This document shows positions 8,846 through 18,347 of a stretch of DNA of 64,000 nt, piece after piece. Position 1 is the stretch's first letter. Every line of letters begins with the position of its first letter. The translations under genes were made by a program, and so were the position numbers. The stretch spans positions 5,789,001 to 5,853,000 of the forward strand of contig NZ_CP054698.1 in the NCBI RefSeq assembly GCF_014023275.1, written 5' to 3'. The notes beneath the pieces were generated by a model that was not told the origin of the DNA, did not search any database, and saw only the letters and a program-made list of their open reading frames with translations. Origin of the DNA: Nostoc edaphicum CCNP1411 (GTDB lineage Bacteria; Cyanobacteriota; Cyanobacteriia; Cyanobacteriales; Nostocaceae).

Positions 8846-11725
8846 CTACCTAATGCTTTTCTCTGCTAACACAGATGGGCCAGCAGTAACTACCACGATT
8901 TTATCTGGGTGAAGTAACTCACGAGCCGCTTGATTAACTTGCTCAAGGGTGACTTTGTGGATTTTATCAGTGAAGGAGTGTAATTCTCCTTTCTCTAGTC
9001 CATAGACTTCATTGATCAGAATTCTATCTGTTAATTCTTCAGGGTTTGCCAGGGAAACGTTGTAGTTGCTGATGAGGGTGCGTTTAGCTGTTTCTACTTC
9101 GAGTGCGGTGACACCTTGTTGATGGATTTGCTGTAGCATTTGGCGGGTACTAGCGATCGCTTTGGTGCTATCTTCTGGACTAGTCTGCATCTCAATCAAA
9201 AATGTCCCTGAATTCTTCCCAGCTTGGAAGTAGCTATAAATTCCATAGCTCAAACCTTGGCGATCGCGCACTTCTGCACCCAGTCTACTAGATAAGGTAT
9301 CGCCTCCCAAAATTTGGTTCAATACTAAGGCTGAGTGAAACCGAGGATCATAACGGTTAATACCCGTATAACCCATATATGTAACAGCTTGGGCTTTACC
9401 TGGTAAAACTGGGTTGACACTCACTATTTTCTCCGGCATTGCCACTGGGGGATATTTTAATGTTGCTGCTTGGCCGCTAACTTCCCAGTTACCAAATTCA
9501 TTTTTAATGAGCGATCGCACTTTGTCTAGATCAAAATCTCCCACCAGCGCTAGCACTGTCGTGTCTGGACGATAATGTTTAGCTTTGAAATCAATCACAT
9601 CCTGGCGCTGAATCTGCTGTAAACTCTCCTCTGTGGGAAAGGTGTGTAAGGGATGTTTTTTCGGATAAATTGACTGGACAAATATTCTTCTAGCTACTTC
9701 TGATGGCTCATCTAATTCCTGTTGCAGATCAGTTAAAGTTTGTTGACGGTGCAATTCCAATTCTTTTGCTGGAAAGCTACTATTTTTAACAACATCAGCC
9801 AATATCTCCAGGAGTATTGGCAAATCCTCGGCTAAACTATCACCCTCAATCCGCACACCTTCGCGGTAAGCTTCAAAGTCTAAACTCGCCCCTCGTTCTG
9901 CCAAGATTTTGGCAATAGTGAATACATCTTTGCTGTCAGTGCCACTTAGCAAATTCTCTGCTACAAAAGCAGCTAGTCCAGCTTGCTCATCTGGATCGAA
10001 TTCCGTCCCGGCTTGAATATGACCGCTCAGAGTAACGGTGGGAGTACTATGATCTGGTAACAGTAATATCCGCAATCCGTTAGTAAATTTAAATTCCTGT
10101 GGTAAGACTTGAGCGATTGCATCTGTAGCCAAATCCACAGGCGGTAAATATTTCCCCACCTCAGAAGGAAGCACAGGTGCGCCAGGAGAGAAATTTTCTG
10201 TAGTTTGGGCTGAGTCTGGTTTGTCACCAACTTCTGTTATTAACTTTTGGGTTGGTTCAAAAAAACCTACTGTCCGTGCTTCTTTTGTTAGGTATTTGTT
10301 AATCACAGCGACAACATCCGTTGGCTTCACCAGACGAACAGCTGCTAAATAGCGGTCTGTGTAGCGATAATCACCAACAGTTGTCTCATCAGTGCCCAAT
10401 CGCATTGCTTGAGAGGTGATATCACGGTTACTCAAAATTACATCTGCTGTTAACTGGGTTTTGGCTCGTTCTACTTCCTCAGATGTCACACCTTTTTCTG
10501 CTACATTAGCGATCGCACGACTCAATACTGAGTCAATTTTTTTCAAATCTTGTTTAGCTCCAACCGTTACCAACACCTCATACCAGCCAGATTCTCGCAA
10601 ACTCGTAACGGATGCTGTAACTTCACTAGCTAAACCTGATTCCACTAATGCCTGATAAAGTCTAGAATTCCGCCCCTCTGTCAAGATGTAATCCATCACA
10701 TCCAGCGCAGGTACATCTGGTTGATTTGCATCCGGTAGCGGATACACAACTTGTAAAAGTCTTCCTGCTCCAGGTTCTCGCAATACTATGGGAGTGCTGA
10801 GTGCTGAGTGCTGAGTGCTGAGTGTTGAGTGCTGAGTGCTGAGTGATCGAGAAATAACTCCTGCCTCCTGCTCCCTGCCCCCTGCTCCCTGCCCCCTGCC
10901 CCCTACCTCCTGCCTCCTCGGTAGTTTTCCAAACACCTCTTTAATTGTTTCGAGGGTGTTTGCAGTTTGAAAATCTCCAACAATTACTAAGACGGCATTA
11001 TCGGGAGTGTAAAAGTTGCGGTAATATTTTTGTACCTGCTCAACTTCAAATTTTTCGACATCAGCTTTGGTACCACCTACAGGCAACCCGTAAGCATGAT
11101 TGGGAAACACCGCCTGCATGACGGCGCGGTTGAGGCGATATTCTGGGCTATTTTCGTAACCCTGCAACTCGGAAATTACTACCCGCTTCTCACTCGCCAG
11201 TTGTTCTGGCTCAATCTGGGAATTTTGCATCCTGTCCGCTTCCAGCACTAAGAGCGCTTTTAGCTTGTTTCGTTCCACAGTACCGTAATATGCAGTTTGG
11301 TCATAGCTGGTAAAAGCATTGGAATCACTACCCAAAGCACTAAACAAACGTCCAAATTGAATCGGACGATTTTTCGTGCCTTTAAACATCATGTGTTCCA
11401 ACTGGTGGGCAATGCCATTCACGCCCGGTTCTTCATTACGTGAGCCAACCTTGTACCACACCTGCACCGTCACCACTGGCGCAGTATGCACTTCTTTTGT
11501 CAGGACAGTTAGACCATTTTCCAGCACTGTCTTACGGACATTTTCTGTCAGTGTTGAGGGCATTATTCTTTTTGCTATCAAGGTTGACTGGTATTTTTCT
11601 TTGTTAGATGTGGCTGTATGTTGGCTATGAGCAGGTTGATCACTCAGTAAAAAAACCGCTACTAGCCATAAGCTTAAAAGTAATAACGGTAAAGGATATT
11701 TATAAAATCTGGAAAATCCATACAT
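8846..11725 (-). CDS. M16-family zinc peptidase, two-domain, exported
   Basis: 959 residues. An N-terminal signal segment (about 10-35) suggests export. The first M16 domain has the inverted zinc motif HQLEH at residues 107-111 and the downstream Glu region; the second half (from about residue 530) is a second M16 domain without the HxxEH motif, as usual for the family, where it helps form the chamber. A low-complexity linker at about residues 270-312 (Gly/Arg/Gln/Ala then Ser/Thr/Gln/His-rich) is encoded by heptamer tandem repeats at about 10795-10915 and looks like an in-frame repeat invasion. Probable role is degradation of small peptides in the periplasm or membrane. Confidence 0.92.
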   Translation of the reverse strand: MYGFSRFYKYPLPLLLLSLWLVAVFLLSDQPAHSQHTATSNKEKYQSTLIAKRIMPSTLTENVRKTVLENGLTVLTKEVHTAPVVTVQVWYKVGSRNEEPGVNGIAHQLEHMMFKGTKNRPIQFGRLFSALGSDSNAFTSYDQTAYYGTVERNKLKALLVLEADRMQNSQIEPEQLASEKRVVISELQGYENSPEYRLNRAVMQAVFPNHAYGLPVGGTKADVEKFEVEQVQKYYRNFYTPDNAVLVIVGDFQTANTLETIKEVFGKLPRRQEVGGRGQGAGGREQEAGVISRSLSTQHSTLSTQHSALSTPIVLREPGAGRLLQVVYPLPDANQPDVPALDVMDYILTEGRNSRLYQALVESGLASEVTASVTSLRESGWYEVLVTVGAKQDLKKIDSVLSRAIANVAEKGVTSEEVERAKTQLTADVILSNRDITSQAMRLGTDETTVGDYRYTDRYLAAVRLVKPTDVVAVINKYLTKEARTVGFFEPTQKLITEVGDKPDSAQTTENFSPGAPVLPSEVGKYLPPVDLATDAIAQVLPQEFKFTNGLRILLLPDHSTPTVTLSGHIQAGTEFDPDEQAGLAAFVAENLLSGTDSKDVFTIAKILAERGASLDFEAYREGVRIEGDSLAEDLPILLEILADVVKNSSFPAKELELHRQQTLTDLQQELDEPSEVARRIFVQSIYPKKHPLHTFPTEESLQQIQRQDVIDFKAKHYRPDTTVLALVGDFDLDKVRSLIKNEFGNWEVSGQAATLKYPPVAMPEKIVSVNPVLPGKAQAVTYMGYTGINRYDPRFHSALVLNQILGGDTLSSRLGAEVRDRQGLSYGIYSYFQAGKNSGTFLIEMQTSPEDSTKAIASTRQMLQQIHQQGVTALEVETAKRTLISNYNVSLANPEELTDRILINEVYGLEKGELHSFTDKIHKVTLEQVNQAARELLHPDKIVVVTAGPSVLAEKSIR
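10795..10915. repeat. heptamer tandem repeats inside the M16 peptidase gene
   Basis: A run of AGTGCTG heptamers (about 10796-10845) is followed by CTGCCCC/CTGCTCC heptamers (about 10862-10912). The same heptamer families occur between genes elsewhere in the window. The total length keeps the reading frame open. Confidence 0.9.
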
Positions 11726-11867
11726 CTATTTAGTAAATATATCTGTAATTTAAGTTACATAATTATTTTGGAAAGTGACCATAATTTAATCTGGCAAAAA
11801 AATCTGTTGCCTCAGTAACAATACAGAAAAACAATATATTAGCAATAAAGGTAATAAAAAAGCTAAA

Positions 11868-12311
11868 TTATGGCAGTTTTGCTAAAACTCGAATGAATTC
11901 CAGAGGTAAACCATCAGTATCGGCGATGAAAGCTACTTCGTAAATGCAATCGCCTATTTGCTGTTGTGTCGGTTCTAAAAGTACCTTCAACGGTTCTAAT
12001 TCTCCGGTTTGAGTCTCAGCAGCGATTACTGCACGTTCTTGTAAATTTGTCAACCAGCTAGGTAAATCTGGTGTAATCTCAGTTAAATCGAACGAGAGAT
12101 GATAATACCCGACATAATGCTCATCAGCAAAGGCATCTGGGGCTGGTTTTGGCTCAGGAATTTGGATCAGTTCAATTCTCCCGCCCAATCCTTCCATCCA
12201 GCAAGCCAGGGTGTAACCGGTAGTAAAGCGTTCCGAAATTGTAAACCCTAAAAGTTCGTAGAAAGCGATCGCTCGATGAATATTCGCAGTCCGAATAGAG
12301 GCGTGGTGCAT
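11868..12311 (-). CDS. glyoxalase/VOC-fold protein
   Basis: 147 residues matching a single vicinal-oxygen-chelate domain. 'HHASIRTANIHRAIAFYELLGF' at the start (shown here with its usual His near the N-terminus) and 'ELIQIPEP', 'YYHLSFDL', 'EVAFIADTDGLPLEFI' follow the lactoylglutathione lyase/dioxygenase pattern. Metal-ligand candidates are the early His, the Glu in 'RIELIQ', the His in 'YHLSFD' and the Glu in 'PLEFI'. The substrate is not known. Heptamer repeats of the AGTGCTG type flank both ends (12319-12350 and 12417-12440). Confidence 0.8.
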   Translation of the reverse strand: MHHASIRTANIHRAIAFYELLGFTISERFTTGYTLACWMEGLGGRIELIQIPEPKPAPDAFADEHYVGYYHLSFDLTEITPDLPSWLTNLQERAVIAAETQTGELEPLKVLLEPTQQQIGDCIYEVAFIADTDGLPLEFIRVLAKLP

Positions 12312-12453
12312 AACAAAAATAGTGCTGAGTGCTGAGTAACGAGTGCTGAGTAAGACCTTAAACTTAAATTCTAGGGATGAAAAACTTTTTAATTGAGTGC
12401 AATTAAAACTCCTTCTTCCTCAGCACTCAGCACTCAGCACTAATTACTGACCA

Positions 12454-12969
12454 TTACTCAAACAACCTGAAATAAGGGTAGCGTACAGGGACGCCAGGCT
12501 CTTTTTCCAAGTCAAAATTAATCACTTCCCAACAGGGATCTTCTGGGGTTTCATCGGGGCTAAACTCCACGGGTAAACCGTACAAGCGTGCAGCAGTAGC
12601 TTCTGGTTGTCCAGAACGCCAAGGTGTACTGCGTTCCAAGTAGCCACTCATTAATTCCTGATAGCGTCGAGCAATAATCACTCTTGTTGCTCGATAGCCT
12701 TGGGTATACAGCTTGTCTAATGCTTCGTGAATTTCAAAGCGAATACCATCGGGATGAGTATGCTGTCTATACCATTCATTATTCCACCTCCGCCAATGAC
12801 GCCCTGATTGCAAATGGATTAACTCTCCATTTTTAGGATCAGCTTCAAACGCGCCATGACGTGGACACAAATAGGTATCTGTCAAAGTCAGTGCCGGAAT
12901 AGTCTGGCGACAATGGGGACACTGTATTTCCGGCCCAAACATCGGGTACTGAAAGCCTGGATTCATCAT
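12454..12969 (-). CDS. conserved cyanobacterial protein with N-terminal zinc-ribbon-like motif
   Basis: 171 residues. It resembles a conserved cyanobacterial family (I believe TIGR02652) of unknown function. The N-terminus has a CPHC...CPRHG pattern (about residues 17-37) like half of a zinc ribbon. The rest is rich in Trp, Arg and Tyr, with 'RHWRRWNNEWYRQH' and a C-terminal 'PVRYPYFRLFE'. Two adjacent ATG codons open the gene; I give the first. It is separated from the VOC-fold gene by heptamer repeats. Confidence 0.75.
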   Translation of the reverse strand: MMNPGFQYPMFGPEIQCPHCRQTIPALTLTDTYLCPRHGAFEADPKNGELIHLQSGRHWRRWNNEWYRQHTHPDGIRFEIHEALDKLYTQGYRATRVIIARRYQELMSGYLERSTPWRSGQPEATAARLYGLPVEFSPDETPEDPCWEVINFDLEKEPGVPVRYPYFRLFE

Positions 12970-13211
12970 GAAGTGCGTACAAACATAATTTTGTCTTCAC
13001 CAGCACTAGTGGATTGGATTATACACTTCGGCTCCACTACTTTGGGTTACTTGCTCACTGCTACACAGACACGGAGTTGCAGTAGTAGAAGCACTTATCA
13101 CTAGTGTTTTCCTCTCCGTAGAGGCTTAACGCTGTGATATCCTGGTTGTGCAACCAGCCTCAAAGGTTGGAGTTTCTCCAGTGTTCCTGGGTACCATATT
13201 AATATTCTATC

Positions 13212-13739
13212 GTGTCTACCGCTTCTTACTGGACATCTCCCGATTTTTCTCAAGCTGCCTTCATCGCAGCCAATGCTGTTGTAATGGGTTTGGTAAATAT
13301 AGCACCAGGAGTGAGCATTTGGTATGGAGCAGTGGTTAGGGGAGATGTAGAACTGATTGAAATTGGCGAATGCACAAATATTCAGGATGGTGCAATTTTA
13401 CATGGCGATCCTGGTTCTCCCACAATTTTAGAAGATCATGTTACCGTAGGGCATCGCGCTGTGATACATTCCGCTTACATTGAGCGTGGAAGTTTGATTG
13501 GCATTGGCGCAGTGGTTTTAAACGGGGTACGAGTAGGTACTGGTAGTATTATTGGCGCTGGCGCAGTGGTAACAAAAAATGTACCGCCACTGTCCCTAGT
13601 GGTGGGTATTCCTGGCAAAGTGTTACGCCAAATAACAGATATTGAAGCCGCAGAACTGATTGAACACGCTAAACGTTACCAAAAGTTAGCTTTAGTTCAT
13701 GCTGGTAAGGGTACTGATATTGGTTTTAGCAAGGCTTAG
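13212..13739 (+). CDS. gamma-carbonic-anhydrase-family protein (left-handed beta helix)
   Basis: 175 residues starting at a GTG. Hexapeptide repeats (for example [29 protein letters not shown]) form a left-handed parallel beta helix. The three zinc-ligand histidines have the family spacing: H64, H81 and H86 ([14 protein letters not shown]). It resembles YrdA/gamma-CA proteins rather than the long CcmM carboxysome protein, since the Rubisco-like repeats are absent. Activity as a carbonic anhydrase is not guaranteed in this subfamily. It runs divergently from the zinc-ribbon-like gene; a 7-bp inverted repeat lies at 13142-13157. Confidence 0.85.
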   Translation: MSTASYWTSPDFSQAAFIAANAVVMGLVNIAPGVSIWYGAVVRGDVELIEIGECTNIQDGAILHGDPGSPTILEDHVTVGHRAVIHSAYIERGSLIGIGAVVLNGVRVGTGSIIGAGAVVTKNVPPLSLVVGIPGKVLRQITDIEAAELIEHAKRYQKLALVHAGKGTDIGFSKA

Positions 13740-13945
13740 GGAGTGGGGATTGGGGACTGGGGACTGGGGGAGAAGTTGGAGTAAGTTTTTTTCCTCTGCC
13801 CAATGCCCCTCAAGAGTGCTGAGTCATGAGTGCTGAGTGCTGAGTGAGGAATCTCACTTTTTTACTCATCACTGGCTCAATGCCCCGCTACCGCTAACGG
13901 AACTTGGAACTGTTTTGCCCCATGCCCAATGCCCCATAATTAAAC
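13738..13945. repeat. heptamer repeat cluster
   Basis: The gap before psbY is filled with GGGGATT/GGGGACT heptamers (about 13741-13772), AGTGCTG heptamers (about 13815-13850) and AATGCCC-type units (about 13917-13937). I see no gene in it; the last 100 bp must hold the psbY promoter. Confidence 0.8.
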
Positions 13946-14048
13946 ATTCTTTACATTTGTATTTGGAAAAATTGCCCACTTCAGCTAAAAATAAAAATGA
14001 GAGCAGTTGACAAAACTTTAATTTCTACTTAAGAGAGGGGTTCTAGAT

Positions 14049-14174
14049 ATGGATATCGATTACCGGATAGCGATCGTTTTAGCACCAGTTGCGATCGCAG
14101 CTAGCTGGGCAGTGTTTAATATTGGCGCTGCGGCTTTAAGACAAATTCAAGGCTTTTTGGATAGAGAAGCTTAA
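14049..14174 (+). CDS. psbY: photosystem II protein PsbY
   Basis: A 41-residue protein (start [13 protein letters not shown]) with a single membrane helix (about residues 5-25, with [13 protein letters not shown]) and a short polar C-terminus ([12 protein letters not shown]). Sequence and size match cyanobacterial PsbY, a peripheral low-molecular-mass subunit near cytochrome b559 in photosystem II. An AGAGAGGGG ribosome site lies just upstream. Two HIP1-type GCGATCG sites fall inside the gene. It is followed by heptamer repeats and then folC. Confidence 0.92.
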   Translation: MDIDYRIAIVLAPVAIAASWAVFNIGAAALRQIQGFLDREA

Positions 14175-14194
14175 ATTCATTAATCGGGGATTGG

Positions 14195-14360
14195 GCATGG
14201 GGCATTGGGCATTGGGCATTGAAAAGAGGCAGAGGTGGACAAAGCTTGGAGCAGAGGAAATAAGAGGCAATTTTTTATTTGCCCCCTGCCCCCTGCCCCC
14301 TGCCCCCTGCTCCCCTGCCCCCCTGCTTCTTCCTCATCCCCCCACTCCCTATTCCCCACC
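14195..14360. repeat. heptamer repeat cluster between psbY and folC
   Basis: GGGCATT units (about 14193-14222) and CTGCCCC units (about 14281-14330) fill most of the intergenic region. They account for two apparent open frames here, which are not genes. Confidence 0.85.
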
Positions 14361-14368
14361 CTTAAGAC

Positions 14369-15721
14369 TTGGATATCGATTCTGTAATACAACCCTTGCA
14401 ACGCTTTGGTGTCCATCTGGGACTCGATCGCATTGTCAATCTATTGGCAAATCTCGGCAATCCTCATCACCAAGTCCCAGTAATTCATGTTGCTGGTACT
14501 AATGGCAAAGGTTCAGTCTGTGCCTATCTTTCCTCTGTACTGACTGAAGCTGGTTATCGTACAGGACGCTACACTTCCCCCCATTTAGTCGATTGGACGG
14601 AACGTATTTGTCTAAATGAACAGCCAATTTCTTCTGAGGAATTGAGCCAATTATTAGAAAAAGTCCAAGCTGCTATTCGTGCTGGTGATGATTCTGCAAC
14701 TCAGTTTGAAGTAATTACGGCAGCTGCTTGGTTATATTTTGCACAGCAGCAAGTCGATGTGGCTGTGGTAGAAGTCGGGCTAGGAGGGCGCTTAGATGCT
14801 ACAAATGTCTGTTTGGAACCCTTGGTTACAATCATCACTTCCATCAGTCGGGAACACTGGCAGCAACTTGGCCCTACCATCGCTGATATTGCTAGAGAAA
14901 AAGCAGGTATTCTCAAACCTGGATGTCCCGTTGTGGTTGGAGAATTGCCACCGGATGCAGAAGAAGTTGTGCGATCGCGTGCTTTAGAATTACAATGTCC
15001 GATTTTTACGCCTCAACCCGCCCATCAAATCGCTACAGGATGGGCAGAATATCAAAGTATTCAAAATTCTAAATTAATTAAATACCCATTACCGTTAGCG
15101 GGACAAATTCAGTTAACTAATTCTGCTTTGGCTTTAGCTGCTTTAAAAATTCTCCAACAACAGGGTTGGCAGATTTCTGAAGAAGCCATAATTAATGGTA
15201 TGGCAAAAACTAAATGGCCAGGGCGGATGCAATGGACTATCTGGAAGAACTATAAATTATTACTTGATGGCGCTCATAATACCGCCGCCGCCCAAGTTCT
15301 TCGCCAGTATGTTGATAGCTTAGACGCAGTTAACCCTAACCCCGTCAATTGGGTTATGGGAATGTTTGCTGATAAAGATCATGCTGATATTTTCACCGCC
15401 CTGTTGCGGCCAGGCGATCGCCTTTTTCTAGTACCAATACCAATAGAACCTTGGCCAGGTAGAACTTCCGCTGATCTACAAGAATTAGCAAACCTAGCTT
15501 ACAGCCTTTGTCCCCAATTAAGCGATCGCCAAATCCATCCAGATTTATTCACAGCATTAGAAGCCGCAACCTCAACCGCCACCACAGACGATTTAATCGT
15601 TTTGTGTGGTTCCCTTTATCTAGTAGGCGATTTTTTACAACAAGGGAATAGGGAATGGGGAATGGGGAATAGGGAATGGGGAATGGGGAATGGGGAATGG
15701 GGAATGGGGAATGGGGAATAG
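14369..15721 (+). CDS. folC: bifunctional folylpolyglutamate/dihydrofolate synthase
   Basis: 450 residues. It adds glutamate to folates, and in many bacteria also makes dihydrofolate from dihydropteroate. The ATP-binding 'HVAGTNGKGSVCAYL' loop (about 49-63), 'RTGRYTSPHLVDWTERI', the 'GLGGRLDATN' loop and 'LLLDGAHN' with the C-terminal Mur-ligase domain are all present. The start is a TTG (14369); no better start lies between it and the upstream repeats. The last 26 or so residues (NREWGMGN repeats) are encoded by GGGGAAT heptamers and are not part of the normal fold, so the original stop has probably been displaced. Confidence 0.95.
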   Translation: MDIDSVIQPLQRFGVHLGLDRIVNLLANLGNPHHQVPVIHVAGTNGKGSVCAYLSSVLTEAGYRTGRYTSPHLVDWTERICLNEQPISSEELSQLLEKVQAAIRAGDDSATQFEVITAAAWLYFAQQQVDVAVVEVGLGGRLDATNVCLEPLVTIITSISREHWQQLGPTIADIAREKAGILKPGCPVVVGELPPDAEEVVRSRALELQCPIFTPQPAHQIATGWAEYQSIQNSKLIKYPLPLAGQIQLTNSALALAALKILQQQGWQISEEAIINGMAKTKWPGRMQWTIWKNYKLLLDGAHNTAAAQVLRQYVDSLDAVNPNPVNWVMGMFADKDHADIFTALLRPGDRLFLVPIPIEPWPGRTSADLQELANLAYSLCPQLSDRQIHPDLFTALEAATSTATTDDLIVLCGSLYLVGDFLQQGNREWGMGNREWGMGNGEWGMGNGE

Positions 15722-15795
15722 AGGAGAGGGACAAAGGAGAAATTTTTGATTAATGCCCAATGCCCAATGCCCAATGCCCAATGCCCAATGCCCAA
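15643..15795. repeat. heptamer repeat arrays at the end of folC
   Basis: About ten GGGGAAT/GGGAATA units (15643-15722) run through the 3' end of folC, and about six AATGCCC units (15752-15795) follow before the end of the convergent solute-binding-protein gene. The two arrays are roughly inverted relatives of each other. Confidence 0.9.
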
Positions 15796-15797
15796 AT

Positions 15798-17096
15798 TTA
15801 TCTATTGTTCCACTCTTGCGCCGCATCTTCTACAGCTTTATCTACAGTCTTTTGGTCTAACATTGCTGCTTGTAAGTTCTCGTAAACTGCTTTTTGCAGT
15901 TTCTTAGAATCTTTCAAAGTAGGAGTTAATATTTCTGCTTTTTGCAATTGTTCAGCAGTAATAACTCGTGCTTTTTCAACTGTTGAAGCATTAGCTGGAA
16001 CATCTTTAAAGTAACTATCAGATAATGCCTTGGCTGTAGAAGGTAGGACATTTGCAGCTTTAGCAAAAGCTAACTGATTTTCGTCATTGGTGACAAATAA
16101 AGCAAACTTCACAGCCCCGTCTGGTTGTTTGCTATCGCGGGGAATAACTATGTTCATCACTGCGACATTTTTCTTACCTGTGTCCCCAGTCAGTTGAGGT
16201 GCTATTCCCGAAGCTTGAGCAATTTTTGGGGCATTATTTGCGATCGTTTTCAGGAACTCTGGGCCAGAAGCTAGAAATACAGTCTCTCCAGATTGGTATA
16301 AATCGATCGCGTGGCGATGTCCTTGGGTTAAAGTCTCTTTAGGAAGTAACCCTTTTTTATACAAATCTACCCAATACTGAAAGGCTGCCTTACCTTGTGC
16401 TGAATTAAACGCCGCTTTCCCCTCAGCATCTATTAGCGTGACTCCCATTTGCACAAAAGATTCCAGCACTTCACCGGAATCTTGCGGTACGAAAGTCACA
16501 AAAAAGGCATATTTCCCTGTCTTATCTTTAATTTGTTGGGCTGCTTGTGCCAATTCTGCGTAGGTTGCAGGGACTTTATTGATACCTGCCTGTTTTAATA
16601 AATCAGTGTTATAAATGGTTAACCGTGTGGTGAGATACCAGGGAATCCCAAAACTCTTGCCATTAAGCGTACTTGCTTTCCATATATTCGGTAGATAGGA
16701 GGAACGTACATCGTTTGGGACTTTTGCATCTAAATCTAACCAGGCATTTCGTCCGGCAAGTTGGGAAGCAAAACCCGGATTCAGGTTAACTACATCAGGT
16801 GGCGTTTTTGCTGAGACAGCTGTTAATATTTTGTTCTCCATCGCCGCCCAAGGTACATCGACCCAGTTAATCTTTATACCTGGATTTTGCGATTCAAAAT
16901 TCGTAATTAGGCTTTTGAAGTAGTCGGTAAATTGAGGTTGGAGTTGCATCGTCCAAAACTCAACAGTTGCCGTTTCTGAAGTAGCTTGTTTTGTATTTGT
17001 ACCAACATTACCTGTGCTACAACTTACCATCCAACTGGTTAATAAGCCAAGTAGTGTAAAAGCAACAAGTTGTTTAAATTTTCGCAATTGAATCAT
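15798..17096 (-). CDS. ABC transporter extracellular sugar-binding lipoprotein
   Basis: About 432 residues. It has a lipoprotein signal ending at a lipobox Cys (SWMVSC), then a family-1 extracellular solute-binding domain (VEFWTMQLQPQFTDYF, NFESQNPGIKINWVDVPW, PPDVVNLNPG), as in carbohydrate ABC importers. It would sit on the periplasmic face of the inner membrane and deliver a sugar or related substrate. No permease or ATPase gene is adjacent. A TTG start at 17129 gives a longer frame, but the ATG at 17096 begins a normal signal sequence. Convergent with folC, divergent from pilM. Confidence 0.88.
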   Translation of the reverse strand: MIQLRKFKQLVAFTLLGLLTSWMVSCSTGNVGTNTKQATSETATVEFWTMQLQPQFTDYFKSLITNFESQNPGIKINWVDVPWAAMENKILTAVSAKTPPDVVNLNPGFASQLAGRNAWLDLDAKVPNDVRSSYLPNIWKASTLNGKSFGIPWYLTTRLTIYNTDLLKQAGINKVPATYAELAQAAQQIKDKTGKYAFFVTFVPQDSGEVLESFVQMGVTLIDAEGKAAFNSAQGKAAFQYWVDLYKKGLLPKETLTQGHRHAIDLYQSGETVFLASGPEFLKTIANNAPKIAQASGIAPQLTGDTGKKNVAVMNIVIPRDSKQPDGAVKFALFVTNDENQLAFAKAANVLPSTAKALSDSYFKDVPANASTVEKARVITAEQLQKAEILTPTLKDSKKLQKAVYENLQAAMLDQKTVDKAVEDAAQEWNNR

Positions 17097-17237
17097 TTTC
17101 CCAGTATTTTTACGCTTGCTCAGTGTCAAAAGCTTAGATCAGAATTGTCGAGATTATAGGCTAAATAAATTACTTAGCACCAAGTCCGTTTTTAGTATCA
17201 TTTAAATTTTCAATTTAGCAGTCCAGCGGGCACAACT

Positions 17238-18344
17238 GTGGTAAAAAGCTTCAATAGTCTGTTTGGCAAATCGAAAAAAGGGGTCGGCATTGAACTTGCT
17301 CCCGAACGGGTAAATGTAGTTCAGTTACGCAAGCAGGGTCAAGGCTTGAAACTAGAAACCTTTACATCTGTAGCAGTTCCAGAAGGCGTAGTTACCGATG
17401 GTCAAATAACTGACCCCGCAGCAATGGCGCAATTAATCCAGCAGGCGCTAGCTGAGAGCAAAATCAAAACTTCTCGTGTTGCTACTGGTGTACCAGGGCG
17501 AGATTCCATCGTTCGGATTATACCAGTGCCAACGGAGTTAGATGACAAAGAACTGCGAGAAATGGTGCTAAACCATGAAGCAGGTTTGTATTTACCCTAT
17601 CCTCGTGAAGAGGCTGATGTAGATTATCAGAAACTTGACTACTTTATAGACGAGGATGGCATTGAAAAAGTACATGTACTTTTAGTTGCAACCCGTAAGG
17701 AGATAACAGATACCTATATAAGTACTTTCGAGCAGGCAGGATTGCAAATTGATGTTTTAGAAATTAACAGTTTTGCGCTAATTCGGACTATTCGTGAGCA
17801 ACTGCGGCAATTTGGGCCGCAAGAAGCAGCAGTACTAGTTGATATAGAGTTCGATAGTACAGAAATTGCCATCATCGTTAACGGAGTGCCGCAATTTTCG
17901 CGCACAGTCCCAATCGGGACTTATCAAATGCAAACGGCCTTAGCAAGGGCAATGAGCTTACCCACATCACGAGATATGGAACTGTTACACGGAATGATTA
18001 TTCCCCCAACTCCCATAGACGGCGGAAAAACTGGCGTCACCGAAATCGATCCTGGTATGGCAGCCATATTAAGAGTATTGGGAGAACTAACGGATGAACT
18101 GCGCCGTTCCATCGATTTTTACCTCAATCAAAGTGAAAATTTGGAGGTAGCGCAGATTTTATTAGCTGGGCCAGGAGGTGGACTCCAACAGCTAGATGAA
18201 TTCTTTACCCAACGCTTGAGTTTGCCAACTACCCAAATAGATCCAATTGGGGCTTTGTCCTTAGAAGTTGACACTGATAAATATCCACAGGTACAACGCT
18301 CTGGTTTAGCGATCGTACTCGGTTTAGGAATGCGGGAGGTGTAA
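17238..18344 (+). CDS. pilM: type IV pilus assembly protein PilM
   Basis: 368 residues, GTG start. This actin-like cytoplasmic ATPase-fold protein binds the N-terminus of PilN and links the pilus motor to the inner-membrane platform. Visible features are the N-terminal 'GIELAPERVNVVQLRK' strand, 'ATGVPGRDSIVRIIPVP', the 'VDIEFDSTEIAII' phosphate-loop-like segment and 'ILLAGPGGGL'. It is first of a pilM-pilN-pilO-pilQ cluster; only 3 bp separate it from pilN. Confidence 0.95.
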   Translation: MVKSFNSLFGKSKKGVGIELAPERVNVVQLRKQGQGLKLETFTSVAVPEGVVTDGQITDPAAMAQLIQQALAESKIKTSRVATGVPGRDSIVRIIPVPTELDDKELREMVLNHEAGLYLPYPREEADVDYQKLDYFIDEDGIEKVHVLLVATRKEITDTYISTFEQAGLQIDVLEINSFALIRTIREQLRQFGPQEAAVLVDIEFDSTEIAIIVNGVPQFSRTVPIGTYQMQTALARAMSLPTSRDMELLHGMIIPPTPIDGGKTGVTEIDPGMAAILRVLGELTDELRRSIDFYLNQSENLEVAQILLAGPGGGLQQLDEFFTQRLSLPTTQIDPIGALSLEVDTDKYPQVQRSGLAIVLGLGMREV

Positions 18345-18347
18345 TAA

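Noticed and set aside
14369-14380. 12-bp identity between the psbY and folC start regions (TGGATATCGATT)
   Set aside because: Both proteins naturally begin MDID in this group, so the match is likely coincidence.
14191-14502. 103-codon frame and its opposite-strand partner between psbY and folC
   Set aside because: Repeat-derived sequence; the folC frame and the psbY gene explain the region.
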